Assembly (NCBI GenBank): GCA_017881985.1
Contig: JADGQH010000038.1
Span: 1 to 16,658, forward strand
Origin: Chloroflexota bacterium
Lineage (GTDB): Bacteria; Chloroflexota; Limnocylindria; Limnocylindrales; CSP1-4
Length of the DNA: 16,658 bases
Reading direction: 5' to 3'
Under the pieces are notes generated by a model. It was not told the origin of the DNA, did no database searches, and saw nothing but the letters and a program-made list of their open reading frames with translations. Below, piece by piece: positions 1-6,899 of this stretch. Position 1 is the first letter of the stretch. Each line of letters starts with the position of its first letter. Both the position numbers and the translations under genes were made by a program.

Positions 1-1
1 G

Positions 2-1579
2 CTGGGCATGTTCCTGGCGGCCCTCGACCAGACGATCGTCGGCCCGGTCCTCCCCCGGATCGTCACCGAGCTCAAGGGCGCTGACTACTACACGTGGGTC
101 GTCACGATCTTCCTCGTGACCAGCACGATCACGGTTCCCATCTACGGCAAGCTGTCCGACCTCTACGGTCGCCGGCCGATGCTCCTCTTCGGAATCACGC
201 TCTTCCTGGTCGGCTCGGCCCTGTCGGGCCTGAGCCAGACGATGTGGCAGCTGATCCTCTTCCGCGGCATCCAGGGGCTGGGAGCGGGCGCCATCTTCCC
301 GATCGCCCTCGCGGTCATCGGCGACCTGTTCACGCCGGCCGAGCGCGGCAAGTACCAGGGCCTGTTCGGGGCCGTCTTCGGGATCGCCTTCCTGATCGGG
401 CCTGGGCTTGGCGGGTTCCTCACCGACAGCTTCAGCTGGCACTGGGTCTTCTTCGTCAACCTGCCCATCGGCCTCGTCGCGCTGGCCGTCATCGGCCGGC
501 TGCTTCCGAACATCAAGGGGCGACGGCGCGACATCCGCATCGACTATCTCGGGGTGGTCACCCTGACCCTCGGGCTCATGCCGATCCTCGTCGGGCTGAC
601 CGTCGCCGAGACATCGCAATGGAGCGACCCGGCGGTGTGGGGCAGCATCGCGGCGGGGGTTGTCTTCCTCGTCATCTTCGTCCTGGTCGAGGCGCGGGCG
701 GCCGAGCCGATCATCCCGCTCCACCTGTTCCGCATCCGCACGTTCAGCGCCTCGATGGGCGCGATCTTCCTGGCGACCTTCGGGTTCGGGGCGGCGATCA
801 TCTTCCTGCCCCTCTACTTCCAGATCGTCGAGGGCGCGAGCGCGACCGCCTCGGGCTACAAGCTGCTGCCGTTCCTGGGCGGCCTCATCATCAGCTCGAT
901 CGCCTCGGGCATCATCGTGAGCCGGACCGGTCGCTACAAGGCGGTCGTCCTCACAGGGCTCGTGATCCTCGCGATCGGGCTGGCCCTGATGTCCAATCTC
1001 CGCGCGGACACGCCCGACCTCCTCCTGTCGGGCTGGATGTTCGTTGCCGGGTTCGGCGTCGGGCCGACGTTCGCCGTCTTCACGATCATCGTCCAGAATG
1101 CCGTCCCGTTCAGCGAGCTCGGCGCCGCCACCGCCGATCTCACCCTGTTCCGGCAGATCGGCACGACGATGGGCCTGACGCTCGCCTTCACGTTCTTCCG
1201 TGACAACCTGACGTGGAGCCTGCTCCACGACCAGATCGTCGCCGCCGGTGCGCCCGCCGCCCTCGTGCCGACGAGCCCGCCGCCGGGCTTCGACCTCGGC
1301 TCGCTGACATCGGTTACGAGCACCGGCGATCCGCTGGCATTCCTGACCCAGCTGCCGGCCCAGCTCCAGCAGGTGTTCATCCAGGGGTTCCATCAGGCGT
1401 TCACGATCGCGCTCGCGAACTCCATGCTGCTCGGGGTGGGAGCTGCGGTGCTGGCGGTCATCGTCTCGCTCCTTCTCAGGGAGGTCCCGCTGCGCGGGCA
1501 CTTCGGGGCGGAATCCGGGACCGATAGCCGTCGCGCCCCCGATCCGGTGGGTTCGACCCGCGTGCCAGTGCTCGACTGA
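2..1579 (+). CDS. MFS multidrug efflux transporter, DHA2 (EmrB/QacA) type, 5'-truncated
   Basis: A proton-driven drug exporter of the major facilitator superfamily, acting in the cytoplasmic membrane. The frame is open from the window edge: Leu-Gly precede the first ATG at 8, and family members usually have about 10-25 residues before this point, so the true start lies upstream. Visible motifs are the DHA2 helix-1 signature LDQTIVGPVLPRIV, motif A in the 2-3 loop (GKLSDLYGRRP, about residues 47-57 from the ATG) and motif C in helix 5 (GPGLGGFLTD). The roughly 525 visible residues with many hydrophobic segments fit the 14-helix layout. The extracellular loop near residues 400-450 is Pro/Gly/Ser-rich and variable. 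The C-terminal 25 residues are hydrophilic. An EamA transporter follows after 13 nt and is probably cotranscribed. Family assignment is secure; the substrate cannot be told. Confidence 0.93.
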   Translation: MGMFLAALDQTIVGPVLPRIVTELKGADYYTWVVTIFLVTSTITVPIYGKLSDLYGRRPMLLFGITLFLVGSALSGLSQTMWQLILFRGIQGLGAGAIFPIALAVIGDLFTPAERGKYQGLFGAVFGIAFLIGPGLGGFLTDSFSWHWVFFVNLPIGLVALAVIGRLLPNIKGRRRDIRIDYLGVVTLTLGLMPILVGLTVAETSQWSDPAVWGSIAAGVVFLVIFVLVEARAAEPIIPLHLFRIRTFSASMGAIFLATFGFGAAIIFLPLYFQIVEGASATASGYKLLPFLGGLIISSIASGIIVSRTGRYKAVVLTGLVILAIGLALMSNLRADTPDLLLSGWMFVAGFGVGPTFAVFTIIVQNAVPFSELGAATADLTLFRQIGTTMGLTLAFTFFRDNLTWSLLHDQIVAAGAPAALVPTSPPPGFDLGSLTSVTSTGDPLAFLTQLPAQLQQVFIQGFHQAFTIALANSMLLGVGAAVLAVIVSLLLREVPLRGHFGAESGTDSRRAPDPVGSTRVPVLD

Positions 1580-1592
1580 CCAGCACCCCGGG

Positions 1593-2522
1593 ATGACGCA
1601 CCGAGGCCTGCTCCTGTTCGGCCTGATGTCCGTCATCTGGGGCATCCCGTACTTCTTCATCCGGATCGCGGTCGCCGAAGTCACGCCGGCCACCCTCGTC
1701 TTCGCCCGCACCGCGATCGCGGCGGTGGTCCTGCTGCCGATCGCCATCACCCGGGGCGACCTTCGGGCCGTGCTCCGGCGCTGGCGCTGGGTCGTCGCAT
1801 TCGCCGTGGTGGAGATCGCCGTCCCATGGGTGCTCCTCGGATCCGCGGAGCAGCACATCTCGAGCTCGCTCGCCGGTCTCCTCATAGCGGGCGTCCCGCT
1901 CGTCGGTGGCGCGATCGCGCTGACCACGGGAGGCGCCGATCGCCTCGGCCGAGCGGGAGTGCTCGGGCTGCTCGTCGGCCTTGCCGGCGTGGTCGCGATC
2001 GTCGGCGGCGACTTCGAGGCATCGGATGCGACCGCGCTGCTCCAGGTCGGGGTCGTCGTCGTCGGCTACGCCGTCGGACCCGCGATCCTCGCGCGACGCC
2101 TGGGAGGCCTGCCCTCCGTCGGCGTGATGGCGCTATCGCTCGCGTTGTGCGCGGTGGTGTACGCGCCGATCGCCGTCCTGGAGCGGCCCGCGGCGATTCC
2201 CTCCGCCAACGCGCTCGCCTCGGTTGCGACCCTGGCGATCGTCTGTACCGCGGCTGCGTTCCTCCTGTTCGCCGCCCTGATCGCAGAGATCGGGCCGATC
2301 CGGGCGACAATCATCACGTACGTGAACCCGGCGGTCGCGGCCGTGCTGGGCGTGCTTGTCCTCCGTGAGACCTTCACGGCCGCCATGGCGGTCGGCTTCG
2401 GCCTCGTGATCCTGGGCTCGACGATCGCAACCCGACCGTCGCGACCGGCCGAGCGACCGGGCCGGTCTCCGGTGAACGCGGCCCGGATCGCGGCGCCGCC
2501 ATCGGACGAGCCGGTCGCGTGA
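1593..2522 (+). CDS. EamA-family (DMT superfamily) transporter
   Basis: A 309-aa integral membrane protein of the drug/metabolite transporter superfamily, the group that includes RhaT- and YdcZ-like exporters of metabolites and amino acids. It shows the usual duplication of two five-helix EamA domains, roughly residues 5-135 and 145-285. The N-terminus (GLMSVIWGIPYFFIRIAV) is a typical EamA first helix, and the end of domain 2 has a recognisable segment (TYVNPAVAAVLGVLVLRE). The C-terminal 25 residues are hydrophilic and Pro/Arg-rich. The ATG at 1593 is the first start after the MFS stop and puts the first helix near the N-terminus; no good Shine-Dalgarno precedes it, so translation may depend on the upstream gene. 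The substrate is unknown. Confidence 0.9.
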   Translation: MTHRGLLLFGLMSVIWGIPYFFIRIAVAEVTPATLVFARTAIAAVVLLPIAITRGDLRAVLRRWRWVVAFAVVEIAVPWVLLGSAEQHISSSLAGLLIAGVPLVGGAIALTTGGADRLGRAGVLGLLVGLAGVVAIVGGDFEASDATALLQVGVVVVGYAVGPAILARRLGGLPSVGVMALSLALCAVVYAPIAVLERPAAIPSANALASVATLAIVCTAAAFLLFAALIAEIGPIRATIITYVNPAVAAVLGVLVLRETFTAAMAVGFGLVILGSTIATRPSRPAERPGRSPVNAARIAAPPSDEPVA

Positions 2523-2548
2523 CCGACGAGGCATTCCGGGTCACCCAG

Positions 2549-2554
2549 TAGACT
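2549..2554 (+). promoter_or_regulatory. Candidate -10 box for a leaderless transcript
   Basis: TAGACT lies exactly 6 nt before the ATG at 2561, so a transcript starting about 6-7 nt after the box would begin at or next to the start codon. No Shine-Dalgarno sequence lies between. I see no good -35 match about 17 nt upstream. TAnnnT at this distance is the known arrangement of leaderless genes in Deinococcus and mycobacteria. Two other + strand genes in this window have the same layout. Confidence 0.45.
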
Positions 2555-2560
2555 CAGGGC

Positions 2561-3412
2561 ATGTCGACGATCCGGGTCGCGGTTGCCTCGACGCCGCTGA
2601 CCGCGACGCTTGCGGAGGCGGTTCCGGCCGCCGTCGCCGCCGTCGAGGAGGCAGGTCGGATGGGAGCCCGGATCGTCTGCCTCCCCGAGACAGCACTGCC
2701 CGGGCACCGCTCGCAGGCCCAACCCGTGCCGGACGTGTCCGGCGGAGAGCTCGACGACGCGCTGGACGAGGTCGCCGAAGCGGCTCGAAAGGCCGGGGTC
2801 GTGACGATCGTCGGAGCCGAGCGGCCCACTCCCGCTGGCCGAGAGATCGTCTCCTACGTGCTCGGTGCCGATGGAGCTCGCGTCGGCGTCCAGGCGAAGA
2901 CGCAGATCGATCCCTCGGAGGAGCCGAACTACGTCCCGGGATCCGGTCGCCGCCTCTTCGCGGCCGCCGGGCTCACGTTCGGGATCGCCATCTGCCACGA
3001 GGCATTCCGCTACCCGGAGATCTCGCGCTCGCTCGTCCTCGGCGGGGCGCAGGTCATCTTCGTGCCGCATTACGTGACCACGGACGACGGCTCGCTCCCG
3101 ACCCGCTGGTGCGACGCCTCGAACCCGTACAACGAGAAGGCGCTCCTCTGCCGGGCGCTCGAGAACACCGTCTTCGTTGCCGCGTCCAACGTCGCTGCCG
3201 CCGACCAGGGCTCGGCCACCTGCATCATCGGGCCGGATGGCTCGCTCGTGGCGAGCCTGGAGTACGGCTCCGTGTGCGTCACGGCGGCCGACCTCGATCT
3301 CGACCGCGCGAGTCGTCTCCTCGCGCTGCGCTGGGCGCCGGAGCGCAACCTCGGGGTCGCCGATGCGGAGGGCAGCATCCTGGTGGCCGATCGAGCGGGC
3401 GGGGCGGCCTGA
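2561..3412 (+). CDS. Carbon-nitrogen hydrolase (nitrilase superfamily)
   Basis: A 283-aa cytoplasmic enzyme expected to hydrolyse a non-peptide C-N bond (amide, carbamoyl or nitrile). The catalytic triad of the superfamily is visible: Glu43 in CLPETALPG, Lys113 in QAKTQIDPSEEPNY and Cys145 in GIAICHEAFRYPE. Other conserved parts are the VIFVPHY strand after the nucleophile and the late ENTVFVAASN segment (about 201-210) followed by GPDGSLVAS. The length is normal for a single-domain member. The gene has its own candidate promoter and stands between the transporter pair and a convergent operon, with only 21 nt to the stop of the next gene. The substrate cannot be assigned; the C-terminal half does not show markers I would use to call N-carbamoylputrescine amidase or omega-amidase. 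Confidence 0.9.
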   Translation: MSTIRVAVASTPLTATLAEAVPAAVAAVEEAGRMGARIVCLPETALPGHRSQAQPVPDVSGGELDDALDEVAEAARKAGVVTIVGAERPTPAGREIVSYVLGADGARVGVQAKTQIDPSEEPNYVPGSGRRLFAAAGLTFGIAICHEAFRYPEISRSLVLGGAQVIFVPHYVTTDDGSLPTRWCDASNPYNEKALLCRALENTVFVAASNVAAADQGSATCIIGPDGSLVASLEYGSVCVTAADLDLDRASRLLALRWAPERNLGVADAEGSILVADRAGGAA

Positions 3413-3433
3413 CGTCGACCGTCGTGTCCCGGA

Positions 3434-4108
3434 TCAGGTCCGGACGGCGGCCGGCCGCACCCGATACACCCTGCCCTGCTTGAGCGCAAGGTCCTCGAGC
3501 TCGGTCGTCGTCCGGACGTCGTACGTGGCAAGCTCGACGAGCTCGGCTGAGGGCAGGTAGCGGCGACCGGGGTCGCCGACCAGGATGTCGATGCCGCGGT
3601 CGCGGGCACGCTGCAGCCACGGCAGGACACGCGCGGCGAGGCCTGCTTCGTACCAGCAGTCGCCGGCGAGGATGATGTCGGCGTCGGGCGGCTCCTCGTC
3701 CAGCACGTCGCGGCAGACCGCGGTCACGCGACGGCCGTTGGCGCGGGCGTTGAGCTCGATCGCCGCGACGGCGAAGGCGTCGATATCGGCGCCCGTCGCC
3801 TGGGCCGCTCCGGCGCGCATCGACGCGATCGCGCACAGCCCGGAGCCGGAGGCGAGGTCGAACACTCGGCGACCCGCCACCATCTCCGGATGCTCGCGCA
3901 GGTAGCGGCCGATCGCGAGCCCGCCGGCCCAGGCGAATGCCCAGTACGGCAGGGCCGCGTCCGGGTCGCCCGTCTCGACCTGAACGGCATGCATCAGCGG
4001 CATCACCTGGTCGGCCAGGTGGAGGCGGACCTCCTCGAGACCCGGCACGGGTCGGAGGTGCGCGTGGCGGAGGACGAAGGCGCGGGCCGAGGCAGCCATC
4101 GGCGGCAT
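3434..4108 (-). CDS. Class I SAM-dependent methyltransferase, COG3897/METTL20-like
   Basis: A 224-aa Rossmann-fold methyltransferase. Before the SAM domain is the family segment LPYWAFAWAGGLAIGRYL (53-70). Motif I is VFDLASGSGL (82-91), the acidic ribose-binding residues are in GADIDAFA (106-113), and a catalytic-loop-like AGDCWYE lies at 148-154. The end has LVGDPGRRYLP followed by ELEDLALKQGRVYRV. This pattern matches the bacterial proteins annotated as nicotinamide N-methyase-like or ETF-beta lysine methyltransferase (METTL20) homologues, so a protein lysine substrate is possible but unproven. It is the last gene of a three-gene unit; its ATG begins 3 nt after the TAG of the DUF2461 gene, which suggests coupled translation. 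A second ATG three codons later (4097-4099) is also possible. Confidence 0.88.
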   Translation of the reverse strand: MPPMAASARAFVLRHAHLRPVPGLEEVRLHLADQVMPLMHAVQVETGDPDAALPYWAFAWAGGLAIGRYLREHPEMVAGRRVFDLASGSGLCAIASMRAGAAQATGADIDAFAVAAIELNARANGRRVTAVCRDVLDEEPPDADIILAGDCWYEAGLAARVLPWLQRARDRGIDILVGDPGRRYLPSAELVELATYDVRTTTELEDLALKQGRVYRVRPAAVRT

Positions 4109-4111
4109 CGC

Positions 4112-4825
4112 CTAGCGGAGCGTTGCCAGGAAGCGGAAGACGGGAAGTGCCGTCATGTAGCCATCGGCAAGCAGGTCGGGCAGTCCTGGCGAGAAGACCT
4201 CGGCGTCCGACAGGCGGCGTCCGAAGACGACGTCCTTCCAGCGGAACATCTCCGCCATCGGGTGATCCTGCGGGTAGCCCGCCGGGATTCGCTTGAGCGT
4301 CTCGTGGGTCTGGACGCCGCCGAACCATGCGACGAAGGCAGGGTCCTCGATCGCCGCTCGCACCCGATCCGGCGTCTCGACGATCGCTCGCCGGAGGGCA
4401 TCGAGCCGCGGCTTCTCGGCCATCCACATCCCGCCGCCGGCGTACATCTCGCCCGGCTGGAAGTTGAAGTAGCCGCCGTTCCGATGGGCGCCGGCGTCGA
4501 CCCCCTCCCCGGCTCCATCGGGGACGTCGATCCACGGGAAGCTGGCCCCGAGGTGGACCTTGTATGGCGACTTGTCCCGGCTGAACCTGACGTCCCGGTA
4601 GATCCGGAACGGCGAGCGCTTCGGGTCAGCGTCGAGCGGGATGCTGCGGGCCGCCAGCCGATCGGCCAGCGCCACGCAGAGCGCCTCGAGCGGCTCCTTG
4701 AGCAGGCGCTCGTAGTCGGCCTTCCGGGGCTGGAACCAGGCACGATCGTTGTTCTGCGCCAGGTCGGTCAGGAACTGGATCGCCTCGGGCGTGAAACCGG
4801 CGAAGGGTTGTTCGGCGACAGCCAT
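4112..4825 (-). CDS. DUF2461 / TIGR02453 family protein
   Basis: A 237-aa protein of a widespread family of unknown biochemical function. Family hallmarks are the N-terminal FTPEAIQFLTDLAQNNDRAWF (residues 11-31), the RIYRDVRFSRDKSPYKVHLG block (74-93), the GGYFNFQPGEMYAGGGMW strand region (117-134) and the C-terminal LKRIPAGYPQDHP (177-189). The length matches the family. It is the middle gene of a lipoprotein-DUF2461-methyltransferase unit, 18 nt after the lipoprotein stop. A GGAGGG ribosome-binding site 5 nt before ATG supports this start. No signal peptide or membrane segment is visible, so it is probably cytoplasmic. No function is inferred. Confidence 0.9.
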   Translation of the reverse strand: MAVAEQPFAGFTPEAIQFLTDLAQNNDRAWFQPRKADYERLLKEPLEALCVALADRLAARSIPLDADPKRSPFRIYRDVRFSRDKSPYKVHLGASFPWIDVPDGAGEGVDAGAHRNGGYFNFQPGEMYAGGGMWMAEKPRLDALRRAIVETPDRVRAAIEDPAFVAWFGGVQTHETLKRIPAGYPQDHPMAEMFRWKDVVFGRRLSDAEVFSPGLPDLLADGYMTALPVFRFLATLR

Positions 4826-4830
4826 CGGTG

Positions 4831-4836
4831 CCCTCC
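4831..4836 (-). promoter_or_regulatory. Ribosome-binding site of the DUF2461 gene
   Basis: On the minus strand this reads GGAGGG, 5 nt before the ATG at 4825, and it sits in the 18-nt gap after the lipoprotein stop. It fixes the start. The same nonamer GGAGGGCAC occurs before the lipoprotein gene. Confidence 0.7.
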
Positions 4837-4843
4837 AACGCGC

Positions 4844-5500
4844 TTATGTGCCCGGCTCGACCACCGAGACGTTCTTCAGCCACCACGTGTGCAGCGCCGC
4901 ACCATCACCGCTCGCGAGATTGGCCTGGAAGAGGACGTTGACGTTAGGGTCGGCCTGCACGATCCAGGCGCCCCGGCTGTCGATGTCGCATTCCAGCCCG
5001 TTCGCGGGGATGACTGCCTTCCCGGTGCGGTTCCAGGTACCGCTCCAGTTGCCCGCAGCGCATGCCGTTGCCATGTCGGAGGACGGCTTCGCGAGGGTAG
5101 CCGCGACGATCGAGTCGAACGAGGCCTTGAGATCGGCGGGATTGGCAAAGAGCTGGTAGGTCACGGTGTCGACACCGGGGTACGTGCATGTCGCCGACTG
5201 CACGGTTGTGGCGAACTGGAGAAGGACGGTCACCTCGCACGTGCTCCAGATGTCGGCCGGGATGAACGGCTGCAACCGGTCGATCGACCCGCCCTCGGAT
5301 GGCGACGCGCTCGCAGCGTCGTCGCTCGGGGTCGCGTCGGTCGGGGCCGAGGCGCTCGGGACGGAGTCCGACGACGCCGCCGACGCCGCGAGCGACGCTG
5401 GAGCCGACGTCGCCGGCGCGCTTCCGCAGGAGGCCACGAGGATGGCAAGGGCGCCGATGGCCAGCCACCGGCCACGCCTCGTCATCGCGCTCCCCGTCAT
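4844..5500 (-). CDS. Secreted lipoprotein with a four-cysteine extracellular domain
   Basis: A 218-aa predicted lipoprotein of unknown function. The N-terminus has basic residues (TRRGR), a hydrophobic stretch (WLAIGALAIL) and a lipobox LVASC with the lipidated Cys at 25. Residues 26-70 form an Ala/Ser/Pro/Asp low-complexity linker, and 75-218 a globular domain with four cysteines (88, 105, 147, 171) that could form two disulfides. The domain pattern (IPADIWSTC, VTYQLFAN, then GLECDIDSRGAWI and a late HTWWL) resembles the extracellular domain attached to some actinobacterial Ser/Thr kinases and lipoproteins; this is a remembered resemblance, not a search result. GGAGGG lies 8 nt before the first ATG (5500). 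A second ATG at 5485 with GGGGAG ahead would equally keep the signal peptide. It leads an operon with DUF2461 and a methyltransferase. Confidence 0.82.
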   Translation of the reverse strand: MTGSAMTRRGRWLAIGALAILVASCGSAPATSAPASLAASAASSDSVPSASAPTDATPSDDAASASPSEGGSIDRLQPFIPADIWSTCEVTVLLQFATTVQSATCTYPGVDTVTYQLFANPADLKASFDSIVAATLAKPSSDMATACAAGNWSGTWNRTGKAVIPANGLECDIDSRGAWIVQADPNVNVLFQANLASGDGAALHTWWLKNVSVVEPGT

Positions 5501-5508
5501 CTGCCGTG

Positions 5509-5514
5509 CCCTCC
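5509..5514 (-). promoter_or_regulatory. Ribosome-binding site of the lipoprotein gene
   Basis: Minus-strand GGAGGG, 8 nt before the ATG at 5500. It favours this start over the internal ATG at 5485, although GGGGAG also precedes the latter. Confidence 0.6.
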
Positions 5515-5539
5515 GCTGCTCATTCGTTCTTCACGGCGG

Positions 5540-5545
5540 ATGCTA
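5540..5545 (-). promoter_or_regulatory. Candidate -10 box for the lipoprotein operon
   Basis: Minus-strand TAGCAT, about 40 nt before the ATG at 5500, fits the TAnnnT pattern seen elsewhere in the window and would give a leader of about 30 nt carrying the GGAGGG site. The -35 region shows only a weak match. It lies in the 188-nt divergent intergenic region shared with the phosphatase gene, where I see nothing else clear. Confidence 0.3.
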
Positions 5546-5676
5546 CCGCCTGGCGCTCAGTCCGTTCCGACGCGCCTCCGCCGGTCATCCACGCGTCGAA
5601 TGCGCAGGACGCGGCGCGCGCGCAGCGTGATTCGTCGCGACGTCGGCGCCCGGCTGCCGGCTTGCGCGCGGCACGA

Positions 5677-5682
5677 TACCGT
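5677..5682 (+). promoter_or_regulatory. Candidate -10 box for a leaderless transcript
   Basis: TACCGT lies 6 nt before the ATG at 5689, the same spacing as the TAGACT box at 2549. There is no Shine-Dalgarno before this ATG. The -35 region is not recognisable. Confidence 0.38.
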
Positions 5683-5688
5683 ACCGAC

Positions 5689-6414
5689 ATGACCCCAAGC
5701 CTGACGGACGGCCGGCACCTTCGCCTTCCCGGCACGCGGAACCTCCGCGACATCGGCGGCTACGCGGCTCATGGCGGCCGCCGGACGCGGTGGCGAACGC
5801 TGTACCGGACCGACGCACTCGACGTCATCCCGCCCGCGTCGCAGGACGCCCTGCTCGACCTCGGCCTCCGGACGGTGGTCGACCTTCGCTGGCCCCACGA
5901 GCTGATCGAAGCGCCAAGCGTCTTCGCCACGGGCACCGGCGTTCGGTACCGGAGCATCCCGCTGATGGAGGACGACCCGTCCCCGGTGATCGGCCTCGCG
6001 GCGACCTACCGGCGGATCCTGGACGAGCGAGCGCCCCAGCTCGCCGACGTGGCCCGCGCCCTGCTGGAGCCCGACGGGCTGCCGGCGGTGATCGGCTGTG
6101 CCGCGGGCAAGGATCGGACCGGGGTGACCATCGCGCTCCTGCTCTCCGCCGTGGGGGTCGCGCCCGACGTGATCGTCGCGGACTACAGCCTCACGGCTCG
6201 CGCCTTCAGCGACCCCGACCCTGACGATCCTCACTTCGTCGACTGGCGGAGCGGGCCTGTCGACCTGGAGTGCCCGCCCGAGTACATGGAGGCGATGCTC
6301 GGGCACCTGGAAGCTCGCCACGGCGGGGCCGGCGACCTGCTGCGCCGAAACGGCCTTGCCCGCGCCGACCTGGAGCTTCTCGTCGAGCGCCTGACCGAAC
6401 CTGAGGCCGGGTGA
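5689..6414 (+). CDS. Tyrosine/dual-specificity-type phosphatase (Y_phosphatase3 family)
   Basis: A 241-aa cytoplasmic phosphatase of the Cys-dependent class. The signature loop is CAAGKDRTG with nucleophile Cys137 and phosphate-binding Arg143 (CX5R). The N-terminus has the family hallmark GTRNLRDIGGYA (15-26) followed by LYRTDAL (38-44), and VVDLRWPHEL (63-72) is the usual VIDLR-E-like strand. This group includes MptpB-like enzymes, which can act on phosphotyrosine, phosphoserine/threonine or phosphoinositides; the real substrate is open. The Lys-Asp in the P-loop is typical of the MptpB subgroup. The frame stays open far upstream, but that part is Arg/Ser-rich without recognisable domain content. 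The ATG at 5689 starts just before the conserved N-terminus and sits behind a TAnnnT box. Confidence 0.9.
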   Translation: MTPSLTDGRHLRLPGTRNLRDIGGYAAHGGRRTRWRTLYRTDALDVIPPASQDALLDLGLRTVVDLRWPHELIEAPSVFATGTGVRYRSIPLMEDDPSPVIGLAATYRRILDERAPQLADVARALLEPDGLPAVIGCAAGKDRTGVTIALLLSAVGVAPDVIVADYSLTARAFSDPDPDDPHFVDWRSGPVDLECPPEYMEAMLGHLEARHGGAGDLLRRNGLARADLELLVERLTEPEAG

Positions 6415-6461
6415 CCTCGCCGCGCGGACGCGAGTCGCGACGATCACCAGCGCCCGGATCG

Positions 6462-6498
6462 GGCCGACGGGCGACAGGCCGACGGGCGCCCGTCGGCC
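6462..6498. repeat. 22-bp perfect palindrome with an added direct half-site
   Basis: Positions 6477-6498 are a perfect inverted repeat: GGCCGACGGGC followed directly by its reverse complement, with no spacer. An extra copy of GGCCGACGGGCG at 6462-6473 repeats the left arm at 6477-6488, a 15-nt period. It lies between the phosphatase stop (6414) and the 96-aa gene, 8 nt before a TACCCT box. It could be an operator for a dimeric regulator or a stem that ends the phosphatase transcript. The missing loop and missing U-run argue against a standard intrinsic terminator. Confidence 0.6.
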
Positions 6499-6505
6499 AC
6501 GGTGC

Positions 6506-6517
6506 TACCCTGAGGGT
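6506..6517 (+). promoter_or_regulatory. Candidate -10 box overlapping a small palindrome
   Basis: TACCCT at 6506-6511 fits the window's TAnnnT pattern and overlaps a short palindrome ACCCT-G-AGGGT at 6507-6517. If used, the mRNA would have a leader of about 55 nt before the ATG at 6572. The upstream 22-bp palindrome would occupy the -35 to -20 region. This is inferred from spacing only. Confidence 0.3.
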
Positions 6518-6571
6518 GCCCGAGCCGTCATTCCGCGGTTCGAGGCGCGCCCAGGATCGGAAACAACCCCC

Positions 6572-6862
6572 ATGGCTCGAACGAAGTTCACCACGCCCGA
6601 AGCACTGATCGTCATCTCGACGGACGGCTACTTCGACGTCTACCCGTCGGGACGGCTCCTCGCCAACGTCACGCCTGCGTATCGCGGGACGATCGACCTT
6701 CTCGACCGCGACGTGCGGATGGGCAACAAGCTCACCGTCCGACCCGATTCGATCGCCCTTCGCGTGGCGGTGGCGTCGTGGTCGTCCGAGCACGGGTCCG
6801 CTGCGGTCCGCGGCGATCTCGGGCGCGGCCGCGACGGCAAGCAGGTCGTTCCGGCCGCCTGA
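6572..6862 (+). CDS. Small protein of unknown function, 96 aa
   Basis: I do not recognise the family. The protein is soluble-looking, with a compact N-terminal part (residues 5-71) that alternates hydrophobic strands and turns (ALIVISTDGYFDVYPSGRLL, then TIDLLDRDVRMGNKLTVRP), consistent with a small beta-rich fold. A Gly/Arg/Asp-rich tail follows. No signal peptide, membrane helix or cysteine is present. Codons are strongly G/C-ending like the neighbours, which supports real coding. The ATG at 6572 has no convincing Shine-Dalgarno. It is preceded by a palindromic region and followed after 37 nt by a YbaK-like gene, possibly in one transcript. Confidence 0.65.
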   Translation: MARTKFTTPEALIVISTDGYFDVYPSGRLLANVTPAYRGTIDLLDRDVRMGNKLTVRPDSIALRVAVASWSSEHGSAAVRGDLGRGRDGKQVVPAA

Positions 6863-6899
6863 TCGGATCGGGACGCCAGACCCCTCGCGACGCGCCCCC

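Noticed and set aside
5299..5688. N-terminal extension of the phosphatase by 130 codons
   Set aside because: It is Arg/Ser-rich and lies opposite the lipoprotein's start and low-complexity linker. The conserved phosphatase N-terminus begins just after the ATG at 5689.
3890..5692. 600-codon open frame on the + strand
   Set aside because: It lies opposite the methyltransferase, DUF2461 and lipoprotein genes, which have clear family motifs and ribosome-binding sites. Its product is Arg/Gly-rich without domains, as expected for an antisense frame in GC-rich DNA.
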